The translations under genes were made by a program, and so were the position numbers. Below are positions 12,301 to 18,083 of a DNA stretch of 64,000 nt, in pieces. The stretch spans positions 1 to 64,000 of the forward strand of contig JBAXPV010000009.1 in NCBI GenBank assembly GCA_037132075.1. Direction: 5' to 3'. The notes beneath the pieces were generated by a model that had not been told where the DNA came from, made no database searches, and worked only from the letters and a program-made list of their open reading frames with translations. Source of the DNA: JBAXPV01 sp037132075 (GTDB lineage: Bacteria; Bacteroidota; Bacteroidia; Bacteroidales; CAIXZF01). Each line of letters opens with the position of its first letter. Position 1 is the first letter of the stretch.

Positions 12301-13425
12301 GCTGTACACTCCTGCCTGAACAGTCTGTGCACCAGCACCATTATAATTAACAGTATTCCCTGATGCAGTGAGTGTAAGCGTTGTAAATGTAGGCACCGTC
12401 GGAGTTGTGCTGATATTCAGTACACTCGTAGAAGCAGCATTATTAAAACTTGTGATTGTACTTGAGCCTGAGTGATTCACAGTACCTCCGGCGCTATTGG
12501 TAATGCCGGTAATGGTTCCGGAACCACTGATATTAATAGTGCCCGTATTGGTAAAATTGGCAAGAACTGTGGTTGTTGCTCCTGTGCCCGAATTGTTAAT
12601 TATTCCTGCATTGGCAAGGGTGGTTACAGAACATGTTCCACTTAGAGCAAGTGTTTTGCCTGAAGCATTTGTTAATGAGCCTGCTCCGGATAAAGCGGTC
12701 GTAACTGAGAGGGCTCCATTATTGGTATAAGTGCCACTAATGGCAACTGAGCCTATTGTTGTGGTACTTGTGCCACTAAATGTCTTGGCCGTGCCGCTAA
12801 AAGTATGAACCCCGGTGCTTGCAGTATACGTTCCATTGTTTGTAAGATTTCCTGCAATCCCCACAACTGCAGCTGCTGATTCTGTTATGGTTCCACCAAT
12901 GGTTACGTCAGAACCGAAGACAAGTGTTGCTGCCGCTGATTCTGTAAAGGATCCGCCACTATTGATCGTAACGGCACCCGTAAATGTTTTAGTTCCTGTA
13001 GCAGATGTTATCGTAAGATTGCTTCCACTAAAGCCACCGCCAATTGTCGTTGTGCCGGAAACCGTTAAAGCAAAAGCGCCAACTGACAGTGCTGAAGCCG
13101 CACTCACATCGTTAATGGTCAGGGTCGCACAGGCTGCGGCAGCACCCACGGTAACCGTAAACCCTCCCCCAATGTTTACAATATCTCCGGCAACCGGGAA
13201 AGTGCCTGCATTTGTTGCACTCGCAAAGCCTACTGTCGACCAGGTCGTATTCACAGCCCAGGCAGCTGAGGCTCTGGAATAATAAGTAGTTTGTGCCATC
13301 AGTTGTGTCACTGAAAACAACAAAATCATTACGATCCCCAAAGCTCTTAAAGGCAGCAATGCTTTTAAGAGCGTAGTTTTTGAGGAGACAATGCAGTGGG
13401 TCGGGCTGAGTAAGCTTAGTTTCAT
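1..13425 (-). CDS. Giant secreted repeat protein (cell-surface adhesin-like), N-terminal 4475 residues, 3' end off window
   Basis: The minus-strand frame is open from ATG at 13425 to base 1, 4475 codons, with no stop seen, so the gene continues left of the window. Residues 1-45 form a signal peptide: a basic stretch, a hydrophobic core (IVMILLF) and cleavage after LMAQ. The rest is rich in Ser, Thr, Gly and Asn and built from short beta-strand repeats of the type GNWSNSGTF / STVTFNGS / QTISG / FNNLTL, as expected for a beta-helix or filament. Longer modules with YTPVS and SGYI motifs recur around 9.5-10.0, 5.7-6.2, 3.2-3.7 and 0.6-1.0 kb. A PKD-like domain lies near residues 4275-4355, followed by ~86-residue Ig-like repeats at the left edge. 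Such proteins in Bacteroidota usually end in a T9SS sorting tail, which would be outside the window. The signal peptide and repeats indicate export; adhesion or gliding is inference only. Confidence 0.9.
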   Translation of the reverse strand, partial: MKLSLLSPTHCIVSSKTTLLKALLPLRALGIVMILLFSVTQLMAQTTYYSRASAAWAVNTTWSTVGFASATNAGTFPVAGDIVNIGGGFTVTVGAAAACATLTINDVSAASALSVGAFALTVSGTTTIGGGFSGSNLTITSATGTKTFTGAVTINSGGSFTESAAATLVFGSDVTIGGTITESAAAVVGIAGNLTNNGTYTASTGVHTFSGTAKTFSGTSTTTIGSVAISGTYTNNGALSVTTALSGAGSLTNASGKTLALSGTCSVTTLANAGIINNSGTGATTTVLANFTNTGTINISGSGTITGITNSAGGTVNHSGSSTITSFNNAASTSVLNISTTPTVPTFTTLTLTASGNTVNYNGAGAQTVQAGVYSNLILSGSGVKSLLTGTAVTTNLSIMPSGSSATASIATGVILNVKSLSFADVAQTSATSWGSTTSAATNKINTYFAATTGYLKVNMPITSTATGGDWATTTTWVGGVVPAATDPVVIATTGAGSVTTAAGTITCGGLTINSLAILTMTRPFIVNGSTSITGRINFGSTNTTVRAMTFNGDVTLISGATWDETNGGANTVLDTYTFTSSFSNNASTFTTLAGSAHNFNGAAMTIAGTSSLPLCTVNGTYTNNGTLSVTTTLSGAGTLTNASTLNISGTATIGSATGGLNNSGTITITGAGAISTLLAGFTNTGTINLSGSGTIAGVTNNAAGIVNLNSSGTITNFDNISTSTLNISASAVPTITTFNVSSSGNTVNYSGTGAQTVINTNYHHLGFSGARVANSITINGALGIAGNLTSSATFSGGTFVLTGSTFTLNGTGAQSLNSLNGVSFPTLTINKASGTATLGSAIASTVFNLSGAGSFDANGWSHTVSGLATLSAGIYLAGAATQTFNGGLTISGGTFTGAGGAVTTTDVTLSSGVLTAPSGTFSVSGNWAKSGGTFTPGSNTVTFTKASVGTQTLNSGGSSFYNISHSGTGVLQLLTSALTSGGTFSNATGAGNFDANGLAHTVSGLTTLTAGSYLAGAATQSFNGGLTINGGTFTGAGGTVNTTNLVLSSGTLTAPSTTFNVSGNWSLTSGATFTHNSGTVSFNAGTGHAINGTGATTFNNLTLNDVAGLSLSSAVNATVLGTLTFTTGVITTNSNYLILGSAGSAGTVSRTLGHVNGFLRKYIPNTSAPTVNFEVGGSDNATYTPVSLVFVGTTASSGYIDASTTATAPPFVTGLSQSKYIMRDWTITNNGVTGFTSYSPTFTFVAGDKSGTPNTASLVIRQYNGSTWLHPTIGTQATLSTQSTGIAIATGFGKFAIGEDACLGTDLWLGGTPSFLTDWATGSNWCSGSAPTASDNVQIAAGATYYPVIGLTAACNNISIDAGATLTISGSNILNVSGNWTKNASATFTANTSIVNFNGSLIQSINGATTFSSLKINSAGGVTLAAAITASSLTIGDVTSSSIFNDGGFQITGGSGTLTLSNSATFKLGNGSTATTFPTFTTNTLTSGTVDFASSNSQTIPAINYNTVTNTGGGARTLASGTVGISGTFTPGGGAYTVTGNTLNFNGSGSQTIPAINYNNLSSTNNTRVLASSGTIGIAGTFTPGSGSYTITGSTVQFNGASQTVPAFNYNNLDLSTATTAITFAGSGTIGIAGTFTAPGVITKTISGSTINFNGSGTQTIPALNYNNLSSTNNTRVLASSGTIGIAGTFTPGSGSYTSTGSTVQFNGASQTVPALNYNNLDLSAATTAITLASSGTIGIAGTFTVPGAITQTITGSTLDFNGGTQTIPAFTYNNLSSSNSGTKTLGGAITVNTVLTVGASSTLDLSSTSLSLAGGGTPLVISGALTPSASTVNYTSSSTTNIAAANYNNLDGTGGNRTLPNGGTVGINGTFTVGAGSYTVTGSTVDFNGSATQSINSITYNNLTIGGSGLNNKTAAGNITVNGILNLSNVNYSASQGVLDMSTYTLSMGASATTTGQGDVTGIVKRSSFVANTPYSFGNQFTTLNLGTGGTFDVSVKLILTNPSVWKPSAINRYYDIITSVPASTIVATLNLHYLPGELNGNTVGDMDLFDYHVGGLVDDHGRSNDNATDHWVGLTNVTLGYIGSPGDWNGKYFTLGTSLTGSDHVWLSTPSNNGWNNAANWSGGIPSTTDDHITIPTSTIYPIFSSSIPSSASIGKLTILAGATLYGGTGTTLTINGASGAWENNGTFNAETSTVVFVNAAATMTDPTNFNNLTIQTGATLTLGTGNVMLISGTLSRLGTLDAASHPNSIEYNGTAQTVVNPDGPTAGYSTLILSGSGVKTMPGGALSIGGNFSMSGTASATALAAVTTAGNFSIGSGTSFTAGSFTHGIAGNFSNSGTFDAGTSTFSFNGSSGQTISGSTPVAFNNFTLNNAAGLSLSGVDATVNGVLTFTNGKIASGSNTFILGNAATVTDAGAGKYVFGKLRKGIATSSTTKTFEIGNATSYLPVSIDFTGGTTNGTGSITCNTTDGQHPNYTTSGLNQTKYINRYWTIDNSGVTFSSTYDATFTFADPGDLAGSATPSSLLIKKYSGSTWSSTTTGTSSSTTVKTTGNSTFSDFASGEAFVSNITDYFRSAATGNWSSASTWESSADGNIWGPASSAPTSSATSITIQSGHTVTIDATATASNLSIVGTLTSGAYNLSVNGSWSNTGTFTVSSGTVTFNGTTTISGASTNSFNNLTITGTLTAPAATINVAGNWANTGTFNDNGGTVVFNGTSAQTLSNVNTFNNLTINNTAGVVASANQTVNGTLYLESINPGSGTFAALAMTDPYVLYMGSAALTTGNGDVSGYINRSTFALSTNYTFGNPNTLINFTVGPLPTSVTLEVYLTGAPAWKTGAIKRYYDITRSGGSPATRLRFNIHYLSSELNSNTDGNLDFFDFHTTPSPVVNDHGRSDYSTTAGQEWVGFANVGLVFLGTNLADNHLWTLATREATNCTWIGGSPSGPTDWDLPGNWDGGVPGSTSSVVLPGGTAYHPLLPDAVRTISTINIQSGGELNADVGTAPTLTIDGASNAWINNGGLNAGSSSTIIFTNAAATIAGSTDFNNLTISSGATLTPATGNVMRIAGSLSGSGTLNATSNVNTIEYNGTAQTIFVPSGTPATYSSLILSGSGTKTMPNVALTISADFSMTGTATATALQAITTTGNFTLGNGTTFVTGSIAHIINGNFSNSGTFTAAGSTVTFSGSSGQGISGSSATTFNNLTLSNSSGIALSGSVDATVSGTLHFTAGKITTNANRLILGSANNAGTISGVSSSTYIYGNLRRYVPNGVTQTVNYDIGDAAYWTPVSVSFAGTTSGSGYLEASTLAAQPPVASGLSQAKYINRKWTVSNPANNLAFTSTYSPTFTFDASDKVGLSTYSNLVVRKLDASTWTSTTNGTRENLSTTCSGLSSFSDFYIGEQGLDHFVLALVNPQANATAFAGTNTLTAEDALNQTITNFDASANNVTISANSPFTGAVSGIHSGATINLLADFTSGVADLTALGMKYTGNSGTGTFTATSGTKTGNSGSVTIDPGPLTNFLVESAAGGSIGTQTAGTSFNIKVTARDASNNTVTSYDGSGYTVGISSSGTLSSGSGTTAEFVSGVLASHSVTINPGAASVTLTATRTSGSETGTSSAFTVDNPVPAISDISPGTQCAGGSGFTLTVNGSNFITSSVVNIGGSARTTTYVNTGQLTAAILSGDISSAGTPAITVVNTTPAGGTSSSVPLTVNAIGTWTGAVNNDWNTAGNWCGGIPTASTDVIIPLLVNQPIIGVAGGVCNDITLQNDATLEISSTYGLTVSGNWSNSGTLYANSSTVTFNGSGKSISGASATTFYNLSLSGTASVTTAAPVTIGGNLAIGNGTTFTAAAYALTITGTTTIGGGTSGSLIISSATGAKTFNGLVTVSDNGTWTNTGNSAVSFHGGITNSATGTTFTAGSGVYTFETNAQALTGTLVIPNVTVTGITLTNNNTLTVSTSLAGTGGLTQGAAAQLFISGTSGIANINATTFGNLVEFTGSSQTVYATSYYNLYLTSSSTSKTFVGTTSISNVFIIASGVTVSANTRTIDIGSVFNNSGTFNPETSTVVFNGSSGQLMGGATSFNNLTVNTAGGLSLSVGVTVNGVLTLTSGILTLGSSNLTLGSAAVAGTPGASKMIVATGTGECRRVFTTSGSYTFPVGDADGTAEYSPITLNFTSGTYSSAYAGIKVKNVKHPNNASATNYLSRYWTVTSTGISSFSCDVTGTYVPADIVGTEGSIKAAKYSGTLPWLKYSALASNTLSAPAVSGFSDFTGITSAAPSVTISADPSISVCKDGSLTLTANPTGDPTFTYLWSSGGATSASINPSTATPGSTTYYVTATDGNGIQATGEVTVTVKVLPTATIDGNGGAICTNGNATFNITGTSGATLTYTLTGGSETITLTGSSQTLTVNGATTEKTLTLVSVTDGTCPNTLSATSTVTVNALPTASITGNGGTICSGGNATFNITGTSGATLTYT
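8080..8840 (-). repeat. 324-bp tandem repeat inside the giant gene (two ~54-residue units per period)
   Basis: The segment starting attgttggtcgacgacaaat occurs at 8401 and again at 8725, a spacing of 324 bp or 108 codons. Each period encodes two alternating ~54-residue units built around GTIGIAGTFTPGSGSY and TVPAFNYNNLDLS. The flanking copies towards 8080 and 8880 are more diverged. Because the period is a multiple of three, copy-number change would keep the reading frame. Confidence 0.8.
10200..10860 (-). repeat. ~420-bp duplicated block inside the giant gene
   Basis: Two diverged copies start near 10251 and 10671. Both encode the same order of elements: SGNW, a TLTAPS strand, GGTFTGAGG, then a SYLAGAATQ strand. 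The copies differ at many third positions, so this duplication looks older than the 86- and 108-codon repeats. Confidence 0.6.
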
Positions 13426-14056
13426 GGGGGTGTTTTTTAAATAAAAACTTTATTTACAGGGAAACAAGGGAAAGCGATATATATGAACAATTAAAATAAG
13501 ATACAAAATAACAAAATAGACAAGAAAGATTATTAGGCATTGTATAAGCGCAGCCAATTCGATGATAAGCGCATATTATCCAATTATGAGCGCAAAAGCC
13601 CGATAGTTTGGCAGTTAAATCCCTGGTGAATAAGAAAGTGAAAGAATAGTAAAACAAAAGGGGTAACATAGGGTCAGTTTATTAATGTAGCAGCCCGACT
13701 CAGATTTTTCGCAAGCCTGTTCAGTATCGGTGTACAACTACAAATAGAGGGAGACCAACTGTTCGCTATGAATATACTACAGTTTATCGACAATTCGATG
13801 TTAATATCTTTTTATTAACATATTGTTAACAAAAGAAGCGTTACCCCCGGGTAATTGCTTGCAAGCAATAACAAAATTAAAAAGAAAAAGTTTTCAAAAC
13901 AAACATTTTCCCGATTTTCAACAGGAGGCTGATAAAATTTCAGAAAAATATCATACAGCCCCCCGCTCAGAACCGGGAGATTTCTCGCAAGAAAGATCCA
14001 TTCAACAGGAACCCCAAGACTCCTCCTCAAAACTCATCTTGAAGATTAAAGTGTAT
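13426..14056. other. Intergenic gap of about 630 bp, no gene seen
   Basis: This AT-rich stretch separates the start of the giant gene from the stop of the ligase gene; both lie on the minus strand. No convincing coding frame is present. I found no minus-strand TAnnTTTG box close to the giant gene's ATG. A small perfect palindrome (TTAACA-tat-TGTTAA) lies at 13815-13829. Promoter and leader of the giant gene should be in this gap but are not identifiable by eye. Confidence 0.6.
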
Positions 14057-16423
14057 TTATTTGCCTTTGCAGAACTTCTCAAGGTTGGTAATTCCATCCT
14101 TGTCACCTTTTAAAGCAGATTCCTCGAAGTCTTTGCAGGCCAGATCAAAATTACCTAAGAAGTAATAACTTGTCCCCCGAAGATTTATCAGATAAGGGGT
14201 ATCAGAGCCCAGCGCACGGGCACTGCCTACATCGTGAATACACTTACTATATTCTTTAAAATAAAAATAACAACCAGCCCGCCTTGCATAGGCAAGTGGA
14301 ACGCCAGGCTCTTTGCTGATAAATTCGTTTAGATATTTCAATGCGCTTTGATATTGTTTACTATTAAAATAGTCCATTGCAGTTTTAAATAAAATCTCAT
14401 GAGGTTTGGACTGTATATTATTTTTAAGTCTTTTCTGCTCCTTTAATATTACAGAGTCATTAGGCAAATATTTTACAGCAGAATCAATAACCTGGACAGC
14501 CTTTTGAGCGTTGCTATCTGCTAAATAAGCTGACATTAAATACAACCATGCCAGGCTCGTGCTTTTGTTCTTAGAAACAAAACCCTCCACCAGTTTGACA
14601 GCTTCGTTCTTTCTGCCTTTTTTTTCCAGAATATTGGCAATTATAGACAGTGATTTAATATCTAATGGTTTTAAATCATGAGCCTTATAGGCATAAATAA
14701 GCGCACTGTCGTAAGTTTCTTTTTGAAAAAATGCATAGGCCATATAATATTCTTTCCGACTATCGAAAGGACTTGAATTGTCTGTTCTTGCAAGCTGGAT
14801 CAGGGTGTCAAATTTTTTCTCATTAATCAAGTACTGAAGCTTAAACAAATAAATTGGTTGTGCACCATCAATAGATATATTGGGAAGCGTTGGAAATTCT
14901 TCCATAAACATTTTTGAGTTATATATGAGCGCACCTCCTTTCAATTGGTCTTCCTTCACCATGCGCTGTAACATTAATGATTTATAATTTAAATATAATA
15001 CATAAGAAGTGCTAATTATTATAATTATTGAAACTAAAGAAATCATTTTTGTCAGCGAATTATAGCCCTTCGTGAAAGGTTTATTTGGGAATGTCGTAAA
15101 AGCTATGCCTAATCCAAAATAAACAGCAAAAAGAGATTGCATTTCAGGCCTGTCAGCAGGGAAATTAAACATAGCATCAAAGCTGTAAGCAAGGACCCCA
15201 AAACCAGGCAGAAATATATACAATAAATTGGCATTTAATTTATTGGGTTTAAAGAGTGCTACAATTAATCTTGAAAGAAGAAGAATAAAAATGAATACAA
15301 AAAGTAAGCCTCCAATAAGTCCGGTTTCGGTAAAAACTTCGATAAAATCGTTGTGGTTTTTTACCATGAAAATATAATCAGATTTCGCTGGATTTTCGTA
15401 TTGTAAAATCTGGATTTTCCAATTGCCTATCCCAACCCCCAAAAGCGGATCCTGTTTAAATAGCAAGGCTGATCTCTTCCAGCTTTCCAGACGCGCATTT
15501 GAGGAAGATTCCTGAGCGCTAATGGTAGAAAGTCGTTCAGTAAAAGATTGATTATAAACGTTTGCCGCCCTGGGATATAAATAGTGCTGAATAAAACTAA
15601 ACAGCAAAAAAGATAAAATGACAGCCCCAAAAAATTGCGCTGGTTTAAAAAACCATTTGTCAATCTTGCTACGCCGGCTTTCAATAATCAGAAATGTTCC
15701 ATAAAAAATAATCAGGAAAATAAGTCCCAGGTAAAAGGCACGGGTACTCATCAATAGAATGGCCTCAAAGGCACAAAAAACAGTGAACAATCCCAGCTTT
15801 CTTAACCAGCCTTTTTCAAAAGTAAAAAACCATAAGGCGAAGGGAATCTTGACGAAAATAGCTGCAACAAGAATATTTTTATTGGAGTAAACAGACTTTA
15901 TTTCAATAATGCCACTAATTTGCCCTGACATATATTGAAAAATAAAATAATAAACAGTTAGGCAATCTATGATCAAAAGCATGAGCATCACCATACTCAA
16001 TAATTTAAGATATCGCTTGTCAAATCTTAGTAAAATTGAAAGGATATACGCTGCAGAAAAAGTGGTGAAATACTTAGAAAAAGTTAATATCGCTTCAGGG
16101 ATATTGATGACCTTGCTAAAAGAAAGCAGTATGACCACCATAAATAGAGTATAGGCAATTCCAATTTTATTTCTAAAAAAAGCAAATTGCAAACCTGGAT
16201 CAGCCCTTAACTCTTTTTGAGTCAGGAGAAAAATGAAAGAAAGTAAGTTTAATAAAGAAAATGAAAGAAACTTGGGCCCGTTGGAGTCATAAGCTCCTAA
16301 ATTCGGCGTCACCACCGTCACCAGCGCATACGCCACCAAAATAATCACATAAGGAATCCGCAGGGGTGGTTCTGCTGTTAGCCCTGGATTGGGCTTCGAC
16401 GGTGGCGTGCTCGTTTTTTTCAT
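14057..16423 (-). CDS. O-antigen ligase-like polymerase with C-terminal TPR repeats
   Basis: This 788-residue membrane protein has about a dozen hydrophobic segments in residues 20-480. The large periplasmic loop carries GVGIGNWK and then KNHNDFIEVFTETGLIGG, the H/E/G pattern of the Wzy/WaaL (O-antigen ligase) family, before further membrane segments. From about residue 500 the sequence becomes soluble helical repeats of TPR type. Family members join or polymerise surface glycans on the periplasmic side of the inner membrane; the substrate here is unknown. A near-consensus -7 box (TAccTTAG) ends four bases before the ATG. The duplicated tRNA 3' end at 16460-16476 lies just upstream, so the gene borders the accessory patch. 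The polymerase-versus-ligase choice cannot be made from sequence. Confidence 0.82.
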   Translation of the reverse strand: MKKTSTPPSKPNPGLTAEPPLRIPYVIILVAYALVTVVTPNLGAYDSNGPKFLSFSLLNLLSFIFLLTQKELRADPGLQFAFFRNKIGIAYTLFMVVILLSFSKVINIPEAILTFSKYFTTFSAAYILSILLRFDKRYLKLLSMVMLMLLIIDCLTVYYFIFQYMSGQISGIIEIKSVYSNKNILVAAIFVKIPFALWFFTFEKGWLRKLGLFTVFCAFEAILLMSTRAFYLGLIFLIIFYGTFLIIESRRSKIDKWFFKPAQFFGAVILSFLLFSFIQHYLYPRAANVYNQSFTERLSTISAQESSSNARLESWKRSALLFKQDPLLGVGIGNWKIQILQYENPAKSDYIFMVKNHNDFIEVFTETGLIGGLLFVFIFILLLSRLIVALFKPNKLNANLLYIFLPGFGVLAYSFDAMFNFPADRPEMQSLFAVYFGLGIAFTTFPNKPFTKGYNSLTKMISLVSIIIIISTSYVLYLNYKSLMLQRMVKEDQLKGGALIYNSKMFMEEFPTLPNISIDGAQPIYLFKLQYLINEKKFDTLIQLARTDNSSPFDSRKEYYMAYAFFQKETYDSALIYAYKAHDLKPLDIKSLSIIANILEKKGRKNEAVKLVEGFVSKNKSTSLAWLYLMSAYLADSNAQKAVQVIDSAVKYLPNDSVILKEQKRLKNNIQSKPHEILFKTAMDYFNSKQYQSALKYLNEFISKEPGVPLAYARRAGCYFYFKEYSKCIHDVGSARALGSDTPYLINLRGTSYYFLGNFDLACKDFEESALKGDKDGITNLEKFCKGK

Positions 16424-16427
16424 AGAG

Positions 16428-16435
16428 CTAAGGTA
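16428..16435 (-). promoter_or_regulatory. Possible -7 box of the ligase-like gene
   Basis: On the minus strand this reads TACCTTAG, one base off the Bacteroidota TAnnTTTG. A TTG lies 16 bp further upstream (plus-strand caa at 16452-16454). Only four bases separate the box from the ATG, so a transcript would have almost no leader. Confidence 0.35.
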
Positions 16436-16459
16436 GAAAAATCTATGAATTCAACTTTA

Positions 16460-16476
16460 GTGACCCCGACAGGACT
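16460..16476. repeat. Duplicate of the tRNA-Arg 3' end (attachment-site-like direct repeat, distal copy)
   Basis: The 17 bases gtgaccccgacaggact match 18132-18148 exactly. The copy at 18132 is the 3' acceptor and T-arm of tRNA-Arg. A second isolated copy of a tRNA 3' end at the far side of accessory genes is the classic footprint of site-specific integration. No integrase gene remains between the copies. Confidence 0.65.
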
Positions 16477-16595
16477 GAAATTTCCGTATAATTTATAATT
16501 AAATATTTTGTAAATAGTTGATAATGAATTTGTATGAATTTATATAGCATAAATATATCTTGAAATAGTTTTACAAAAGTGTACATCAAATTAAT

Positions 16596-16603
16596 TATAT
16601 TTG
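16596..16603 (+). promoter_or_regulatory. -7 promoter box (TATATTTG) of the CcbP-like gene
   Basis: An exact TAnnTTTG match sits 27 bases before the ATG at 16631. No clear -33 TTTG element is seen at the usual distance. Confidence 0.5.
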
Positions 16604-16630
16604 CATATTTAGGCAACCTGCTTTTCTTAA

Positions 16631-16885
16631 ATGGTGTATAACAGGCTTAAAGACGAACTTGTATTTCCATTCGTGGCTAAGGTTGTTGATGTCAATGACA
16701 ACATACTTCATGGACAAAAGTTGGTCATTACACAGGTGGACAATTATGTCGACATGTACGGAGTATTAATGGAGGCTAAGGTAGGACGCAGGAAATATAT
16801 CGTTGCGCTGTGTGAATTGGATATAACAGACACGAAATCTAAAAATTATAAGTTGGTCGAGGAATATCTGGAGTGGTTTGGGTGA
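16631..16885 (+). CDS. Small CcbP-like putative calcium-binding protein
   Basis: This 84-residue acidic protein has no signal peptide or membrane segment. Its layout, RLKDELVFPFVAKVVDV then a G-rich turn and a terminal ALCELDI strand, resembles the short bacterial proteins annotated as CcbP-type calcium binding (an acidic beta-barrel first described in cyanobacteria). Calcium binding is family knowledge, not visible from an EF-hand, and the match is from memory. The gene lies inside the tRNA-flanked patch, convergent with the higBA pair, and has its own promoter box. Alternative: an uncharacterised cargo protein of the lost element. Confidence 0.55.
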   Translation: MVYNRLKDELVFPFVAKVVDVNDNILHGQKLVITQVDNYVDMYGVLMEAKVGRRKYIVALCELDITDTKSKNYKLVEEYLEWFG

Positions 16886-16900
16886 TATGTTAATATTTCT

Positions 16901-17209
16901 TCAGAGTTGAAGTGTCAATTTTAAATGTCCCCCAAGTCCTTGCTGAACAATCTTCATTAAAGTTGAAAGTCTAATATCACTCGAGTTGTTCTCAATTCGG
17001 GAAATATAGGATTTATTTGTCCCGCATTTTTCCGCCAATTCTTCTTGTGTCAAACCAAGTTTTTTTCTAGCCTCTTCCAAAAGCACTCCAAGCCTGAAAA
17101 CTTCGAATTCCTGTTCCCAATTCTCACGCTTTTCAGTTCCTCTAAAGCCATATTTATTATCCAGGATTTCATCCAGGGTAGTAATATTTTTAATTTTCGC
17201 CTTTTTCAT
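16901..17209 (-). CDS. higA: HigA-type antitoxin, XRE-family helix-turn-helix protein
   Basis: This 102-residue protein has a Cro/C1-type HTH in its second half. The recognition region reads LGLTQEELAEKCGTNKSYIS, followed by RIENNSSDIRLSTLMKI. The gene follows the toxin and overlaps it by 20 bp, the usual order for HigBA modules (toxin first). The antitoxin is expected to bind the toxin and repress their shared promoter. The N-terminal ~50 residues, including the conserved-looking GFRGTEKRENW, probably contact the toxin. Confidence 0.85.
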   Translation of the reverse strand: MKKAKIKNITTLDEILDNKYGFRGTEKRENWEQEFEVFRLGVLLEEARKKLGLTQEELAEKCGTNKSYISRIENNSSDIRLSTLMKIVQQGLGGHLKLTLQL

Positions 17210-17537
17210 AAAAGTATTCCTCCATTATTTTTATCGCTCGTTCAATTTCGATTTTCGGTGTCTTAATTGTTTTCTTCTGAAAAGCATTACCCAAAACTAC
17301 CAGATTTCCTTTATCAAAGAATGAAAATATTCTGTATACGTTATTTCCAACTTCAACTCTGATTTCATAAAGTCCTTTTGTTCCAGCCAAATGCTTAAAA
17401 TGCTTTTCAGGTATTTGACGGATTATTCGGATTAAATTTAATGTCCATTCTATTTTTTTCTGGACATCGTCAGGTTGTTTGTCATAAAAGTCAAGAAAAT
17501 AGGTCTTATATGCTATAACTTGTCTAACAAAAATCAT
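17190..17537 (-). CDS. higB: HigB-type toxin, RelE/ParE superfamily (phage Gp49-like)
   Basis: This 115-residue protein matches the Gp49-like HigB family. It shows the central HFKHLAGTKGLYEIRVEVG strand pair, then NVYRIFSFF, and an NAFQKKTIKTP motif before the C-terminal helix. Family members are ribosome-dependent mRNA interferases. It overlaps the downstream antitoxin gene by 20 bp. A consensus promoter abuts the start codon. The pair lies inside the patch bounded by the tRNA-Arg duplication, so it was probably brought in by, and may have stabilised, the element. Confidence 0.85.
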   Translation of the reverse strand: MIFVRQVIAYKTYFLDFYDKQPDDVQKKIEWTLNLIRIIRQIPEKHFKHLAGTKGLYEIRVEVGNNVYRIFSFFDKGNLVVLGNAFQKKTIKTPKIEIERAIKIMEEYFYEKGEN

Positions 17538-17541
17538 GCAA

Positions 17542-17572
17542 CAAAGTTAACTAATCAGACAACATTATCAAA
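17542..17572 (-). promoter_or_regulatory. Promoter of higBA (TTTG-N19-TAACTTTG)
   Basis: On the minus strand a TTTG (plus-strand caaa, 17569-17572) is followed after 19 bp by TAACTTTG (17542-17549), a full match to the Bacteroidota consensus. The box ends four bases before the toxin ATG, so the transcript is predicted to be leaderless or nearly so. Confidence 0.65.
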
Positions 17573-17807
17573 TTATTTTATTCTTTTGAGCAAAGTTTTT
17601 TAGCAGACTGTTTAGTCATTTCTAAAACTGCTACTGCGGCTTCCTTTGTAATTGATGGAAAATCATCTAAGAATTCGGAAAGGTCTTCCCCCGTTCAGCG
17701 TAGCGTCCACCATCACCATGCTCTCGATTTGTTAATATTCGTAACGCCAATTGCTATTTGCATTTACCAAAAGGCGCAGCCAACAGCTACGCCTTGCCCA
17801 CCGGGTC

Positions 17808-17836
17808 GTTGAGCGTAGCGGGACGCTACGCTCAAC
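17808..17836. repeat. Perfect 13-bp inverted repeat with a 3-base loop
   Basis: GTTGAGCGTAGCG, loop gga, CGCTACGCTCAAC. The motif agcgtagcg also occurs upstream near 17698. It is not followed by a T-run, so it does not look like a terminator. It lies just outside the IS21-like repeat cluster in non-coding DNA. Confidence 0.8.
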
Positions 17837-17858
17837 GCGGGGGAAAATTTAGTTACAA

Positions 17859-17953
17859 GGGTGGTCAATTTGGATCGGCCTGGGGTGGTCAATTTGGACC
17901 GGCGCGACCTGTCAATTATGAGCGGCGCAGGGTGGTCAACTTGCGTCGGCGCG
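17859..17953. mobile_element. Remnant of an IS end: four tandem ~24-bp degenerate repeats (IS21-like)
   Basis: Units start at 17859, 17883, 17907 and 17930. Three begin gggtggtcaa(t/c)ttg and end in a cggc/cggcgcg run; the third is more diverged (acctgtcaattatgagcggc). Multiple short repeats at each end are typical of IS21-family elements, where they bind the transposase. No istA or istB gene is present, so this would be a terminal fragment left by deletion. The family assignment is from the repeat style only. Confidence 0.4.
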
Positions 17954-18052
17954 GACCGGAATTTAGATCATTCCTATCCAGTAAGGGGACAGTAGCCACC
18001 TTATTATAATATGGACCAAAATCTGATCAACGTTTTTCTAAATATTTGAAAA

Positions 18053-18076
18053 AGTGTACTACCAAGTGTACTACCA
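18053..18076. repeat. Tandem 12-bp repeat between tRNA-Arg and the IS remnant
   Basis: agtgtactacca occurs twice in a row (18053-18064 and 18065-18076). It lies on the 3' side of the tRNA, within the presumed integrated DNA. Its role is unknown; repeats in this place can be integrase arm sites. Confidence 0.6.
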
Positions 18077-18083
18077 TACAATC

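Noticed and set aside
13823..14113. Plus-strand 96-codon frame
   Set aside because: It overlaps the end of the ligase gene, has irregular composition, no domain and no promoter box.
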